From positions 9,577,132 to 9,641,131 of the forward strand of contig OY755242.1 in NCBI GenBank assembly GCA_963576725.1: a DNA stretch of 64,000 nt, in the 5' to 3' direction. The notes beneath the pieces were generated by a model. That model saw nothing but the letters and a program-made list of their open reading frames with translations. It ran no database searches and was not told the origin of the DNA. The translations under genes and the position numbers were made by a program. This document shows, piece after piece, positions 12,819-22,627 of this stretch. Source of the DNA: Azorinus chamasolen (taxonomy: Eukaryota; Mollusca; Bivalvia; Cardiida; Solecurtidae). The first letter of the stretch is position 1; every line of letters begins with the position of its first letter.

Positions 12819-13506
12819 CCTGATATTCATAATGGCATTTGAACAAGAATCAGTTGTAGAATTATATCTGTATACATGTTATTCCAAAAGCAATCGGAGC
12901 AGAACCTGATGCCTTTTTAAGCCTTTGCAGACAGAGTAGACCCAAATTAGACAGCTCTTATAGGAGACTTCTGATCAGGGTCAGCGATGTTTGCAAATGG
13001 AATAATATAATCTAAATCTACAGTTTACAAACAGAGTAGACCAAGATCAGATGGAGCCTCCTGCAGGAGCTGTCTGATCAGGGTTTGTTCTGTTTGCAAA
13101 TAGAATACTATAGATCTCATTTTACACTTTCTGCCATGACCAAAATTACCTGTGTTCACATGTCATCATAAAACTGCATCTAATTAATATTCATGATATC
13201 CTTATTTCTAACACGAATATTTTAAAGTGTTTAAACAGAGTTCAATCAAATTAAAATTTGTTGTACAGGAACCAATTCAAGTGAATAAAAGAGTGTTTAA
13301 AATAATTAATTTGGGAACAGATTACCTTAAAAAATATGTAGAAAATGAGTTGATAAAGTCACTTATAACTGGTCTGAACTCTGAAGTAAAATTATTTACT
13401 AGTTATAATGAGGCAAAATGTTCAAGAGAATGCAATGTTGTAAAGTCAAAAAGAGCTTCCCATAACAATGTGGCACATCAAAAACTGTAGAATCTGACAT
13501 TCCATC
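12819..13506. repeat. Two fold-back MITE cores and AT-rich sequence
   Basis: Hairpin cores of the GCAAACAGAGTAGACC type lie at about 12927-12999 and 13027-13100. They are followed by AT-rich sequence with an 87-codon open frame (13227-13490, plus strand) that I do not recognise and do not call as a gene. Confidence 0.6.
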
Positions 13507-14568
13507 AGCAAACACTGAGCAGGGCCTGATCAGACATCCCCTAACACTGAGCAGGGCCTGATCAGACATCCCCTAACACTGAGCAGGACCTGACCAGACA
13601 TCCCCTAACACTGAACAGGGCCTGACCAGACAGCCCCTAACACTGAGCAGGGCCTGACCAGACAGCCCCTAACACTGAACAGGGCCTGATCAGACATCCC
13701 CAAACACTGAGCAGGGCCTGATCAGACATCCCCTAACTCTGAGCAGGGCCTGACCAGACAGCCCCTAGCACTGAGCAGATCCTGACCAGACATCTCCTAA
13801 CACTGAGCAGGGCCTGATCAGACATCCCCTAACACTGAGCAGGGCCTGACCAGACAGCCCCTAACACTGAGCAGGGCCTGACCAGACAGCCCCTAACACT
13901 GAACAGGGCCTGACCAGACATCCCCTAACACTGAGCAGGGCCTGACCAGGCATTCCCTAACACTGAGCAGGGCCTGACCAGACAGCCCCTAACACTGAGC
14001 AGGGCCTGACCAGACAGCCCCTAACACTGAACAGGGCCTGACCAGACATCCCCTAACACTGAGCAGGGCCTGACCAGGCATCCCCTAACACTGAGCAGGG
14101 CCTGACCAGACAGCCCCTAACTCTGAGCAGGGCCTGACCAGACAGCCCCTAACACTGAGCAGGGCCTGACCAGACATCCCCTAACACTGAGCAGGGCCTG
14201 ACCAGACATCCCCTAACACTGAACAGGGCCTGACCAGACAGCCCCTAACTCTGAGCAGGGCCTGACCAGACAGCCCCTAACACTGAGCAGGGCCTGACCA
14301 GACATCCCCTAACACTGAGCAGGGCCTGACCAGACACCCCCTAACACTGAGCAGGGCCTGACCAGACAGCCCCTAACACTGAGCAGGGCCTGACCAGACT
14401 TCCCCTAACACTGAACAGGGCCTGATCAGACATCCCCTAACACTGAGCAGGGCCTGATCAGACATCCCCTAACACTGAGCAGAGCCTGACCAGACAGCCC
14501 TTAACACTGAGCAGGGCCTGATCAGACATCCCCTAACACTGAGCAGGGCCTGACCAGAAAGCCCCTAT
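13507..14568. repeat. 32-bp minisatellite, about 33 copies
   Basis: Period 32 bp, built on CACTGAGCAGGGCCTGA(C/T)CAGACA(T/G)CCCCTAA. Variants alternate (T/C after CTGA, TC/GC before CCCC) in a patchy, higher-order way. The flanks are not random: left of the array is CAGCAAACACTGAGCAGG, and right of it is TACAGGAGATATCTGATTTC followed by GGTCTACTCTTTAGGC. These are the two arms of the fold-back MITE found throughout the window. Confidence 0.95.
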
Positions 14569-14751
14569 GTACAGGAGATATCTGATTTCGGTCTACTCTT
14601 TAGGCAAAGGTATATGCACACACAAGCAGTTGTCAGTAGATGCAATCTGTTGAGGCAAAGCCGAGCTGGGTATAACATTTACTAACCAGGTATCATCCCG
14701 TACCCGGTCACTACATGACTATGTAACAAATTTACCCCACCAATGACCAGT

Positions 14752-14826
14752 CTATATTCTATCAGTGCTCAATTGCTTCTTTTTCTCAATTTCATCTGCA
14801 TCCAAGGAAGCAAAGCGTTTCGCCAT
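14752..14826 (-). pseudogene. Short N-terminal coding fragment, possibly Crypton/tyrosine-recombinase-like
   Basis: A 24-codon open frame, MAKRFASLDADEIEKKKQLS plus four residues, then a stop. It resembles the N-terminus of ZMYM/Crypton-derived DUF3504 proteins, which often begin with an M-x-x-RF motif and an acidic helix. There is no donor site and nothing downstream continues the domain. It could be a truncated transposon remnant or coincidence. Confidence 0.25.
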
Positions 14827-15204
14827 ATTTGTAAACAAACTAATGACAACTCTTACTGCACCAACCTCAATTCGGCTAACCAAAATTATCACGGAAAACA
14901 AATCTAATACACAAATCCGTTATGTATTTAACTTTAAAATAAAATCTAATTTACTCAGTAACCTTTTGCTGACAAAAGCACTGTGCAGTCATTACCTCAA
15001 GTTTGGGCTCTACACTGGCAGGGGAGGTAACCTAGCTACTGACCATGTATTGAAATTCAGCTGACTGTGTATTGAATTTCTAGTCACCGAGTATAAGTTT
15101 TACTCTTCGATCATGTGACAGAATTCAACCAATCACACACATGGATCTCACCAAAAAATTATCAGAGGTGGGGTTAACACCTTATCACACCTTTACAAAC
15201 AGAT

Positions 15205-15253
15205 TCATAATGAAGCTTCCCATGAAGTTTCGATGAAATCATGTCTGTCTTTG
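15205..15253 (-). CDS. VWA3B: VWA3B-like terminal exon with stop codon
   Basis: The 49-nt coding part of the last exon. The acceptor has a long pyrimidine tract (TCTCCTCCTCACTTTTTTCTCAG region). Phase requires 1 nt, which completes AG+C to serine. It then encodes KDRHDFIETSWEASL and TGA. I see no convincing AATAAA on the minus strand in the 600 bp downstream, so the 3' UTR end is unresolved. The phase fit and strong acceptor are the support; a different terminal exon remains possible. Confidence 0.62.
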
Positions 15254-15434
15254 CTGAGAAAAAAGTGAGGAGGAGAAAAACTGAGAGACAGACTGATAGA
15301 TCGACTGACCAACATGATGACACCTCTAAACTTTATTTGAGGGTATAGTAAACAAGAATGATCCAGATTAGATACCCAGTGACTTATTTCAAACTTCTTC
15401 AGGTTGTAACTATACAAAACAGTTCAAATTATGT

Positions 15435-15700
15435 CTAACCCATTCCCTCATAGGCTATTTTTACTTTTTTTAGACCACACCTCTTTGAATAAATCTACTG
15501 AAACGGAGCATTTACTAGAAAAGGAGCATTATGTAGAAAAAAAATGGAATTGTGTAGTTTGGAAACGATTGTGTAGTTTAGAAACCATTGCGATAAATAA
15601 AGAATTTGCTCCTATGGAGCAAACACTCTTTTTATCACAATGGCTTAAAAATGACTTTTACAGAGGCATCATAAGGAGTCAATAAGATTGAATGGGTTAA
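15435..15700. mobile_element. TTAA-type MITE with GAGCAAATGCTC core
   Basis: Starts CTAACCCATTCCCTCATAGG (TTAA decayed to CTAA) and ends GAATGGGTTAA. The family body is recognisable (CTCTTTGAATAAATCTACYG, GGAGCATTTACTAG), with an internal partial duplication of the GTGTAGTTT segment. It lies just 5' (on the minus strand) of the terminal exon of the gene. Confidence 0.7.
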
Positions 15701-15854
15701 AGTACATGTACTTCTTTGAATGCTGAATTTTAAACAGGAAATATTCATCACTGTTTAACCCTTTCCCTAATGAACGTCATATGCATGAATTGATCACTTC
15801 ACGAATATAATATTTCATAAAATTATTTTTTATAAGTTAAAATTTTCAAGAAAA

Positions 15855-16045
15855 AAAAGAGCAGACCCTGGTAAGACAGTTCCTACATGGACTGGGTCTG
15901 CTTTGTTTGCAAAGGCACAAAGAAGCATTCATATGAGGAAAAGGGTTTACAGGGAATAAAGCGAGTGACACACAGTGAAGACCCTGCTCAAAGGGCTCCT
16001 CTAGGAGCTCTCTGATCAAGGTCTGCACTAGTTGCAAATACCAGT
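15855..16045. repeat. Two fold-back cores (GCAGACCCTG...GGTCTGC)
   Basis: Hairpins at about 15860-15915 and 15975-16040, the second with arms GAAGACCCTGCTCAAAGGGC and GCTCTCTGATCAAGGTCTGC. Both lie in the intron or 3' region next to the exon at 16115. Confidence 0.6.
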
Positions 16046-16114
16046 ACACGTGTTTCTGGCACTCAAATGATTAACATGATACAAAATTGTCCTATGAAGA
16101 ATTGCAATTTTTAC

Positions 16115-16209
16115 CTCAGTCTGGTTTGCTGTACGTGAGCAATGTATTTCACAGCCTTTACAAATCTGTCACACCCAATTTTCACTATAGATCTCCAGAC
16201 AGTGGTTTC
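16115..16209 (-). CDS. VWA3B: VWA3B-like exon, end of DUF4537
   Basis: A 95-nt exon found by phase and family logic. The acceptor is ATGTTTTCTAG and the donor GTAAAA; it enters on a codon boundary and leaves with 2 nt. It encodes ETTVWRSIVKIGCDRFVKAV and KYIAHVQQTRL. The VKIxxxRFxxxxxYI pattern matches the family's ending, written from memory as LIKIS..KYA....HIK. The other two frames contain stops, which supports this one. Confidence 0.75.
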
Positions 16210-16407
16210 CTAGAAAACATAGTTTCAAACTTGACCAACAGCTCAAATACATACATGTATATCCTTTACCTCATAAATATTCTAATAAGAAAAAATGAGT
16301 GTATGAATATTAATTGGCTGAACTTTTATAATGCCATTATGAGGAAATGGCCATAGCAGAAACTGTAGAATCGGATGTATATACATGCACATATGTATAT
16401 ATATACA

Positions 16408-16614
16408 CAGTAAAACCTCTCTATAACGGCCACTAAACTGTATTAATTAGTTGGTATTATTTAAGGCAGGTGACTGCTTAAAGCAAGGTAAAAGTAAAAC
16501 GGAATGCTCCTATCAGAGCTTTCCGTTTTACATTCACCTTGCTTTAAGCAGTCACTTGCATTTAACACAAAATACTTTTTGTAATTAAGTGGCCATTATT
16601 GAGAGGTTTTACTG
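16408..16614. mobile_element. pogo/Tigger-like MITE, complete
   Basis: Ends are CAGTAAAACCTCTCTATAAC and GAGAGGTTTTACTG. The element is a near-perfect inverted repeat of about 207 bp with centre GCTCCTATCAGAGC. No coding capacity. The right flank is TA, while the left shows CA, so the target duplication is not clean. Confidence 0.75.
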
Positions 16615-17620
16615 TACATGTATATATAATTCCATATGCAAACATGGAGCAGACTCTGATTAGACAGCTCCTACGGTAGCCATTAGATCTGGGTCTACTT
16701 TGTTTGCACAGGCATTAAAAGGCAATTATATAATTGGGGTAAATCATTGATAAGAACAAAATTTGTGAGCACACTTGATTTCTTTCTTCCATCAAAAATA
16801 GTCGGTTATACAGTAAGACCACTAGACAAATTTAGGCTTTTTATGAGAATTCAGCTAATTGATTCAGCTAATAAATATCTATTACCTGTGTTTCATTGTT
16901 TCTTACATAAATATTCAATAGAGAAAGGGTTAAGATGGGTAGCCGCTTAATGCAGTACAAAAGTTACACAGTTTTATTCCTAAAACTACAGCTCCTTGCT
17001 TTTAAAGACACCCATTGGTATTCATTAACCTACGGTATTTCCAGTTGAATATTCATACAAGAAATAATGACACCATGAATATTCATCAGCTAACTTTTTA
17101 TAATCATAGTTAGCACACAGGACTTTTTTGGTACTGGTAAAAACTCTAGTCAGATTTATTACAATTTCATTAGCAAACAGAGCAGGCACTGGTTATACAG
17201 CTCCTACAGGAGTCATCTGATCTGGATCTACTCTATTTGCAATGGCAACAAAGGATAAAGGGTTAACACAATACGATGTCATGCAAAATTATAATTTAAT
17301 TGTTTATAGTGAACTCCAATATACACTTTAACACTTTCCATCACAAATGTGTAATTTCTACATCTTTGCAAATTGAGTAGACCCAGGTCAGATCTAATCC
17401 GTGTCTGCTTACGATTTAATATAGATATGATGAAAATTCCTGTGTCCGTGTACTATTGTAACAATTAATCTTATTAATATCCATGCTGTTATTATTTCTT
17501 ACATGAATATTCATGGAGTAAACTGTTAATCCTTCAAATCCTAGGCACAATGAGATTAGCACAGGCAAACAGCTTGGATCCTGATGAGTAACTTTATCTA
17601 AGTCATGTAAAATATATCAG

Positions 17621-17849
17621 TTAACCTATTCCTGTATAGGCTATTTTTAGATCCAACCTCTTTGAAAAAATCTACCGAAAAGGAGCATTTACTACTAAAA
17701 AGGAAAATTTTAGAATTGTGTAGTGTTGAAACCATTGTGATAAATAGAGCATTTGCTCCTATGGAACAAATGCTCTATTTATCACAATGGGTTCACAAAG
17801 TGACTTTTACAGAGGCGTCAAAAGGCGTCTATATGCGGGAATGCGTTAA
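17621..17849. mobile_element. TTAA MITE with GAGCAAATGCTC core
   Basis: 229 bp between TTAACCTATTCCTG and GAATGCGTTAA. It contains the family landmarks CCGAAAAGGAGCATTTACTA and TTGTGATAAATAGAGCATTTG. It lies 85 bp from the donor of the exon at 17934. Confidence 0.75.
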
Positions 17850-17933
17850 ATAACATTTCATTCTTTTATATTGAGTTCCAGTGAAATATTAATGATCCAT
17901 CTGAAAATACATAACCAGATAGAACCAACTTAC

Positions 17934-18071
17934 TGTTTTTCCATTGTAGAGGAGGACGGAGTAGAATCTTGTTGTTTGTCGAGTGTCAGGTACGAAATTG
18001 ATGATGCCTGGTACATAACACTCCACCCCTCTTCTCTGATTATGTACCCGAACAAGTACAAAATCTCCATG
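17934..18071 (-). CDS. VWA3B: VWA3B-like exon, DUF4537 GDFVLVRV segment
   Basis: A 138-nt exon of exactly 46 codons, with acceptor TATATATTTCAG and donor GTAAGT. It encodes HGDFVLVRVHNQRRGVECYV and PGIINFVPDTRQTTRFYSVL, ending LYNGKT. The GDFVLVRV, ECYVPGI and FYSVLLYNGK motifs are the clearest DUF4537 evidence in the window. Open frames on the opposite strand here are shadows. Confidence 0.85.
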
Positions 18072-18147
18072 CTGAAATATATATAGATTCATTTAGAAAT
18101 CCTTTACTCCATAGCTCTGCCTTTTAATCCTTGAGATTTGCCTTTTG

Positions 18148-18358
18148 ATGCAATCAGAGTAGATCTGGTCCAGACAGCTATTGTAGGAGCCACCGGATCA
18201 GGGTCTGCTCTGTTTGCCTATAAAATAATATAGATTTTACTCTTCAGTTTGAAACGTTTTGTTTTCATATGCTAAAACAAAATATGTTATAATTTCATAA
18301 ACAAACAGAGCAGACCCTGATCAGATGGCTCCTGATCTTGGTCTACTATGTTGGCAAA
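18148..18358. repeat. Two fold-back cores
   Basis: Hairpins at 18148-18222 and 18298-18358 of the CAGAGCAGACCCTGATCAGA type. Both sit in the intron upstream of the exon at 17934-18071. Confidence 0.55.
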
Positions 18359-18407
18359 GACATGAAAAATGGTTTATATAAAGGAAAATGTTAATTCTTT
18401 ACCCTGT

Positions 18408-18616
18408 ATGCATTCCCTCATCTTGACGACTTTTGACGACTCTGTAAAAGTCACTTTGTGAAACCATTGTGATAAATAGAGCATTTGCTCCTATTGGAGC
18501 AAATGCTCTATTTATCACAATGGTTTCAAACTACAAAATTCTTTTTCTCTGCTTAATGCTCCTGTAGATTTAGTTAAAGAGATTGGATCTAAAATAGCCT
18601 ATGAGGTAATGGATTA
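18408..18616. mobile_element. TTAA-type MITE, inverted orientation
   Basis: Runs from CATTCCCTCATCTTGACGAC to TGAGGTAATGGATTAA, with a perfect inner hairpin at about 18460-18532. The left TTAA is not preserved. Confidence 0.6.
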
Positions 18617-19214
18617 AGAACGCACTGATCAAGATCTATTTTTTTCTGATTCTACAGTACCTGCAATTGCAATGTTTGTATGCAATTATAAAAATCCATT
18701 TCATTAGTATTCATAGTCATTATCTATTACATGAATAAATTAACACATACATTTTTATTTTATTTTATTATCAATAGAAACAGTTACTGTTTCTTTGGTA
18801 ATGTTTTACAAAGAAGCTTCTATGAATTATAAAAATGTTCAATTATGCTGTACGGAAATGTCAAATATAAAGTAAAACCTGCATACTCCAAACTTTTAGT
18901 AAAGAAGAATCAAGAACGTTTGAAACGGATGGCTGCTTAACTTATGTTCAGTCATGCAGAAAGCTCAAAGAGGAGCATTCTGCATTACTGTGTCCCTGAG
19001 TATTTGAGAGTTTCAGATTAGCAAGAATTCACTGTACATAGCACTCAATGCTGTTTGAAAACAACTTTAAAACTTTTAACCTTGAATTTTCAAATTGGAA
19101 TGGCCCAAGAGTATTTATTTATAGAGCCCACTCAGTAACATTTTACAGAAAAGGCTTACTGATAAATTAACTGAAAACTGACTCAGTCAGAGAGGGCCCT
19201 GTAGATGATCTTTT

Positions 19215-19725
19215 GTTGAATACGGCATTTTTGATAAATCAAGGGCAGATAACTCAGAGATCTCATTCAACCAAAAACTAACGGTGTCTTTCTCTTATAA
19301 TACTAAGCATATGACCTTAATATGAACCAAATATGTAAAGTACTATTTGAGTTATCACGTCAGATCTACAGTGTTGACAAAAGTTCATGGAATTTTGGGT
19401 GAATCAAGGGCAGATAACTCTAGACATAGTGATCCGATTCAATCCAAAGCATATAGGCATCTTCCTCTGATGATACTAAGCATATACCCTTAATTTGAAA
19501 CAAATATATGACGTACTGTTTGAGTTATCACGTCACATCAAAAGTTTTGACAAAAGTTGATGGTATTTTTGATGAATCAAGGGCAGATTACTCTAGACAT
19601 AGTTATCTGATTTAACCCAAAAATTATAGGCGTCTTCCTATGATGATACTAAGCATATGCCCTTAATATGAAAACGATATGTGAAGTACTGTTTGAGTTA
19701 TCACATCACATCAAACTTGTTGACG
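19215..19725. repeat. Three tandem copies of a roughly 170-bp repeat
   Basis: The landmark AATCAAGGGCAGATAACTC (with TTACTC in the third) recurs at about 19237, 19403 and 19577. Each copy also has ACTAAGCATATGCCCTTAAT and GTTTGAGTTATCACGTCA. The array runs into a GACAGACAGA/GGACGGAC tract. Confidence 0.85.
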
Positions 19726-20060
19726 GACAGACAGACAGACAGATGGAAGGACGGATGGATGGACGGACGGACATGCTAACAAATGGGTAGTTGTGTGACT
19801 TTTTCCTTTGATCTTTTCTTGTGGGACTAGTCCCACAAGAAAAACTATTTTTGGCTCTAACTTTGGAAAAGAATGATCTGGAAAATAACCCTAACCCTAT
19901 GTCCCACAACTGGCCAGGTTAATGTCACAAGAAATGGCCAGGTTAATGTCACAAGAGATGGCTAGGTTAATGATTTTACTTGTGCGACTAGTTAGAAAAA
20001 GTCACACAACTACCCATTGGTGAGTGCGGATGGACGGACGGATGGACGGCCGGATGGACG

Positions 20061-20142
<82 letters not shown>

Positions 20143-20145
20143 AAA
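19726..20145. mobile_element. Fold-back element flanked by GACGGAC/CAGACAGA tracts
   Basis: Inverted arms AATGGGTAGTTGTGTGACTT and AGTCACACAACTACCCATT enclose about 230 bp. Inside are a CTTGTGGGACTAGTCCCACAAG palindrome and three tandem copies of a 24-bp unit (GGCCAGGTTAATGTCACAAG...). Simple GACGGAC and (CAGA)n tracts flank it on both sides. Related copies lie at about 30045-30375 and 59025-59355. Confidence 0.75.
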
Positions 20146-20204
20146 TGTGATTCCTATAGGGCTCCTGCATTTTCAATGCAGGGCCCTAACTAGAGAAGCT
20201 TAAA

Positions 20205-20870
20205 TGACAAACAGTGCAGACACTGATCCTCTAGGAGCCCTTTAATCTGGGTCTACACTTTTTGCAAATGAGCATGTTTGTTCTGCATTTATAGGGCTAA
20301 CCTAAACTCACATAAATCCTTCCTATCCTAAAGCTCAGGTCTAAGACAGCACCACTGATTGGTAAAAATGGTATAATCATCTGCGTAGGGACTTTCTGCT
20401 TTTTCATGAAATTGAAGCGGACCAGACCGTAAACCGACTCCCTATTGCCGACGATATTACCTGCAACAAACAGTGAACGTAGGTTCAGCACTAGCAGATT
20501 TTTTTTTCAAATTAACCATTGGCATGGAGATACCTTTTGATGGCTTTGCAAACAGAGAAGACCTGAATCAGACACACCTATAGGAGCCATCTGAGCGGGG
20601 TCTGCTCTGTTGGCTTATGAAATAATATAGAGTAGATTCTACAGTATCTGCCATATTCAAAAATCTCTTTGTTCATTTTTAAACACTGTTATAAGATTCA
20701 TCAGATTAATATTCATGTATTTATTATTTCTTATATGAATATTCATGAGGTAAAGGGTTATGGAGAAATGTCATGGAAAATTGGTCAAACTAACACAGGG
20801 TAGACCCACATCATTTGCCTGCTGCTGGAATGAATAAATTGATCTGGGTCTACACTGTTTTCCAAGGATC
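20205..20870. repeat. Fold-back cores around the 20.3-kb exon
   Basis: Fold-back cores flank the exon at 20312-20460 on both sides (about 20210-20275, 20545-20620 and 20800-20865). The middle one ends in the ACATGAATATTCATG and AAAGGGTTA landmarks of the long TTAA family. Confidence 0.5.
20312..20460 (-). CDS. VWA3B: VWA3B-like exon, DUF4537 middle
   Basis: A 149-nt exon with acceptor CACTGTTTGTTGCAG and donor GTGAGT. It enters with 2 nt and ends on a codon boundary. It encodes NIVGNRESVYGLVRFNFMKK, QKVPTQMIIPFLPISGAVLD and LSFRIGRIY. The VRF...QKVPTQMIIP pattern corresponds to the DUF4537 strand segment that precedes the GD(F/Y)VLV motif. It joins DGFYYPG to the next exon in frame. Confidence 0.82.
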
Positions 20871-21305
20871 CTATTTAATCCTGAAGTTTTCCGTGATCAC
20901 ACTTAACCCATTACTCCCTGAATATTTATGTAAGAAATAATGACATCATTAGAAAAATTAGATACCGGTAACTGAAAAATGAAATGAAAATAAGACTGCA
21001 ATAATAGTATATGTACAAGATGCAATGTGAATGGCTTCTCTGAACAAGTTTCAAACCAATTACACACTCAATTACACACTTTGTTTCAGCAGACGCACAA
21101 CTTGATCAATACTATGAACGTGTAATGACATTTGCAAACAGTTTGGATCCAGATGATAAGCAGAGTAATTCTACATCTCATCAAAAATTCACTTTTTCTG
21201 CGCTATTTAGGAATGATATTCGCAAAAATTTGTATTGGATTGGTTCAAACATTTGGACAATTTGACAGCATTTTTTAATAGAAAGAGATTAAGATTTTAC
21301 TTTAA

Positions 21306-21622
21306 GAGTGAGTGAGTGAGTTTGGTTTTACGTTATGTACAGTATTTCAGTTATTTGCAGACGGCACCCGCATGAGACAAGTTATAGTGCTGCCTCACTG
21401 GAATACTCCTGCCGCAGGTACATGGCAAGGGCACCCCACCCAGTAACATTATCCTGACACCGGGCCGACCAGTCCTAGAATTACACCTTTAATGTCGAGC
21501 GTAGACAAGGGAGCTACTAGTACCAACTTTTAACGACTTTTGGTATGTCGCGGCCGGGGATCGAACCCACGACCTTCCATACCGTAGGTGGACGCTCTAC
21601 CACTGAGCCACGCGGCCGGTCT
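21306..21622 (-). mobile_element. tRNA-derived SINE
   Basis: Read on the minus strand, the head (21622 down to about 21550) is tRNA-like. It has A box TGGCTCAGTGGTAGAGCG and B box GGTTCGATCCC, with a GGCCGCG start. The body follows, and the tail ends in ACTCACTCACTC. Length is about 317 bp. The internal pol III promoter boxes look intact. It is similar in layout to molluscan tRNA-SINEs (V-SINE/MetaSINE types); I cannot assign the subfamily. Confidence 0.85.
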
Positions 21623-21749
21623 TTACTTTAAGAATTGAAGCTGATGATAATACATGGATTTGCTGACCAAAGTTAGTGTTACGCGTTCAAAGGAACAACA
21701 TCAACTGATCTAAGACGTAAATATCCCCTCAGTATGCTGACAAACATAA

Positions 21750-22176
21750 TACAATAAAACCTCTCTAAATCACTGCTTTAAATAGGCATAATTCTGTGTC
21801 TTTAAAGATAGGTGGTAGCTTAATGCAGGATGAAAGTAATGCAGAATGCTTCTGTAAAAAACTTTCTGCACTACTTTCATCCTGCATTAACCGATTCCCT
21901 CATATTGACGCCTTTTGACGCCTCAGATGTAAAAGTCACTTTGTGAAACCATTGTGATAAATAGAGCATTTGCTCTATTTATCACAATGGTTTCAAACCA
22001 CAATATTCTAAAAAAAATTCCTTTTCTCTATTTAATGCTCCTTTTCGGTAGATTTATTCAAAGAAGTTGTATCTAAAAATAGCCTATGAAGTAATGGGTT
22101 AAGCTACTACCTGCTTTTAAAGACTCTTATTTCTATTCTATTAGTCTAAGTGGTTTCTTTAAAGTGTTCCACTGTA
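21750..22176. mobile_element. pogo-like MITE carrying a nested TTAA MITE
   Basis: Ends are ACAATAAAACCTCTCTAAAT and GTGTTCCACTGTA. The hairpin arms contain GCTTAATGCAGGATGAAAGT and its inverse. The right arm is split after TGCATTAA by the element at 21887-22102. The total is about 427 bp instead of about 210. Confidence 0.75.
21887..22102. mobile_element. TTAA MITE inserted in another MITE
   Basis: 216 bp counting both TTAA copies. The outer ends are TTAACCGATTCCCTCATATT and GAAGTAATGGGTTAA. Removing the element and one TTAA restores CCTGCATTAAGCTACTACCT. That matches the uninterrupted relative at about 1212 (CCTGCATTAAGTGACCACCT), which is direct evidence for TTAA target duplication. Confidence 0.88.
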
Positions 22177-22440
22177 TAATCTAAAGAGACCTGGCCCTAA
22201 AGATCATGGTGACAAGGAGACCAGTAAATAGCTCTTTCCAAGCTGAATAATGGTTGTATTCTGTAAAATTAATTAGCTGTATGCTTGAATTGTAAACTTA
22301 AGCTTCTCCTTAATTTGTTCCTTCATATAAACATTGTTTCATGCATTTGCACACTGGGTAGATCCAGATCAGGGTCTGCTCTGTTTGCTTAGGTAATTAT
22401 AACATATCTGACTCTATATGCGAAGAGGTAAACGCCATAC

Positions 22441-22627
22441 CTGGATAGTAGAAGCCATCTTTACTGTAACGGGCTATCACAGGAAACCCCACCATGTCTT
22501 TGTTCTCCTTGTCTGTGACGTCCGACTCTACTCTGCTCTCATTACCAGAGGCCCGCTCTAAATCACTGAAGCTTCCTCTACTTCCGGGCTTCCTAACATG
22601 CTTCTTCACTGAGACTGATATTGGAAG
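22441..22627 (-). CDS. VWA3B: VWA3B-like exon, start of DUF4537 domain
   Basis: A 187-nt exon. I chose acceptor TCTCATATTCACAG at 22627 because it alone gives phase 0 after the 24.8-kb exon; two nearer AGs do not. It encodes LPISVSVKKHVRKPGSRGSF, a charged linker, and VGFPVIARYSKDGFYYPG. The ARY..DGFYYPG motif is the typical opening of a DUF4537 Tudor-like fold. Donor GTATGG leaves 1 nt, completed by the next exon to give glycine. Confidence 0.83.

Noticed and set aside
13227..13490. An 87-codon plus-strand open frame.
   Set aside because: AT-rich, low-complexity product, no family resemblance, no splice signals that join to anything.
13507..14568. CRISPR-like regular array.
   Set aside because: There are no unique spacers; the 32-bp units are contiguous. 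The host is a eukaryote.
19870..19900. Telomere-like AACCCTAACCCTATG.
   Set aside because: Only about two repeats, and they are part of a dispersed fold-back element (also at 30180 and 59160).
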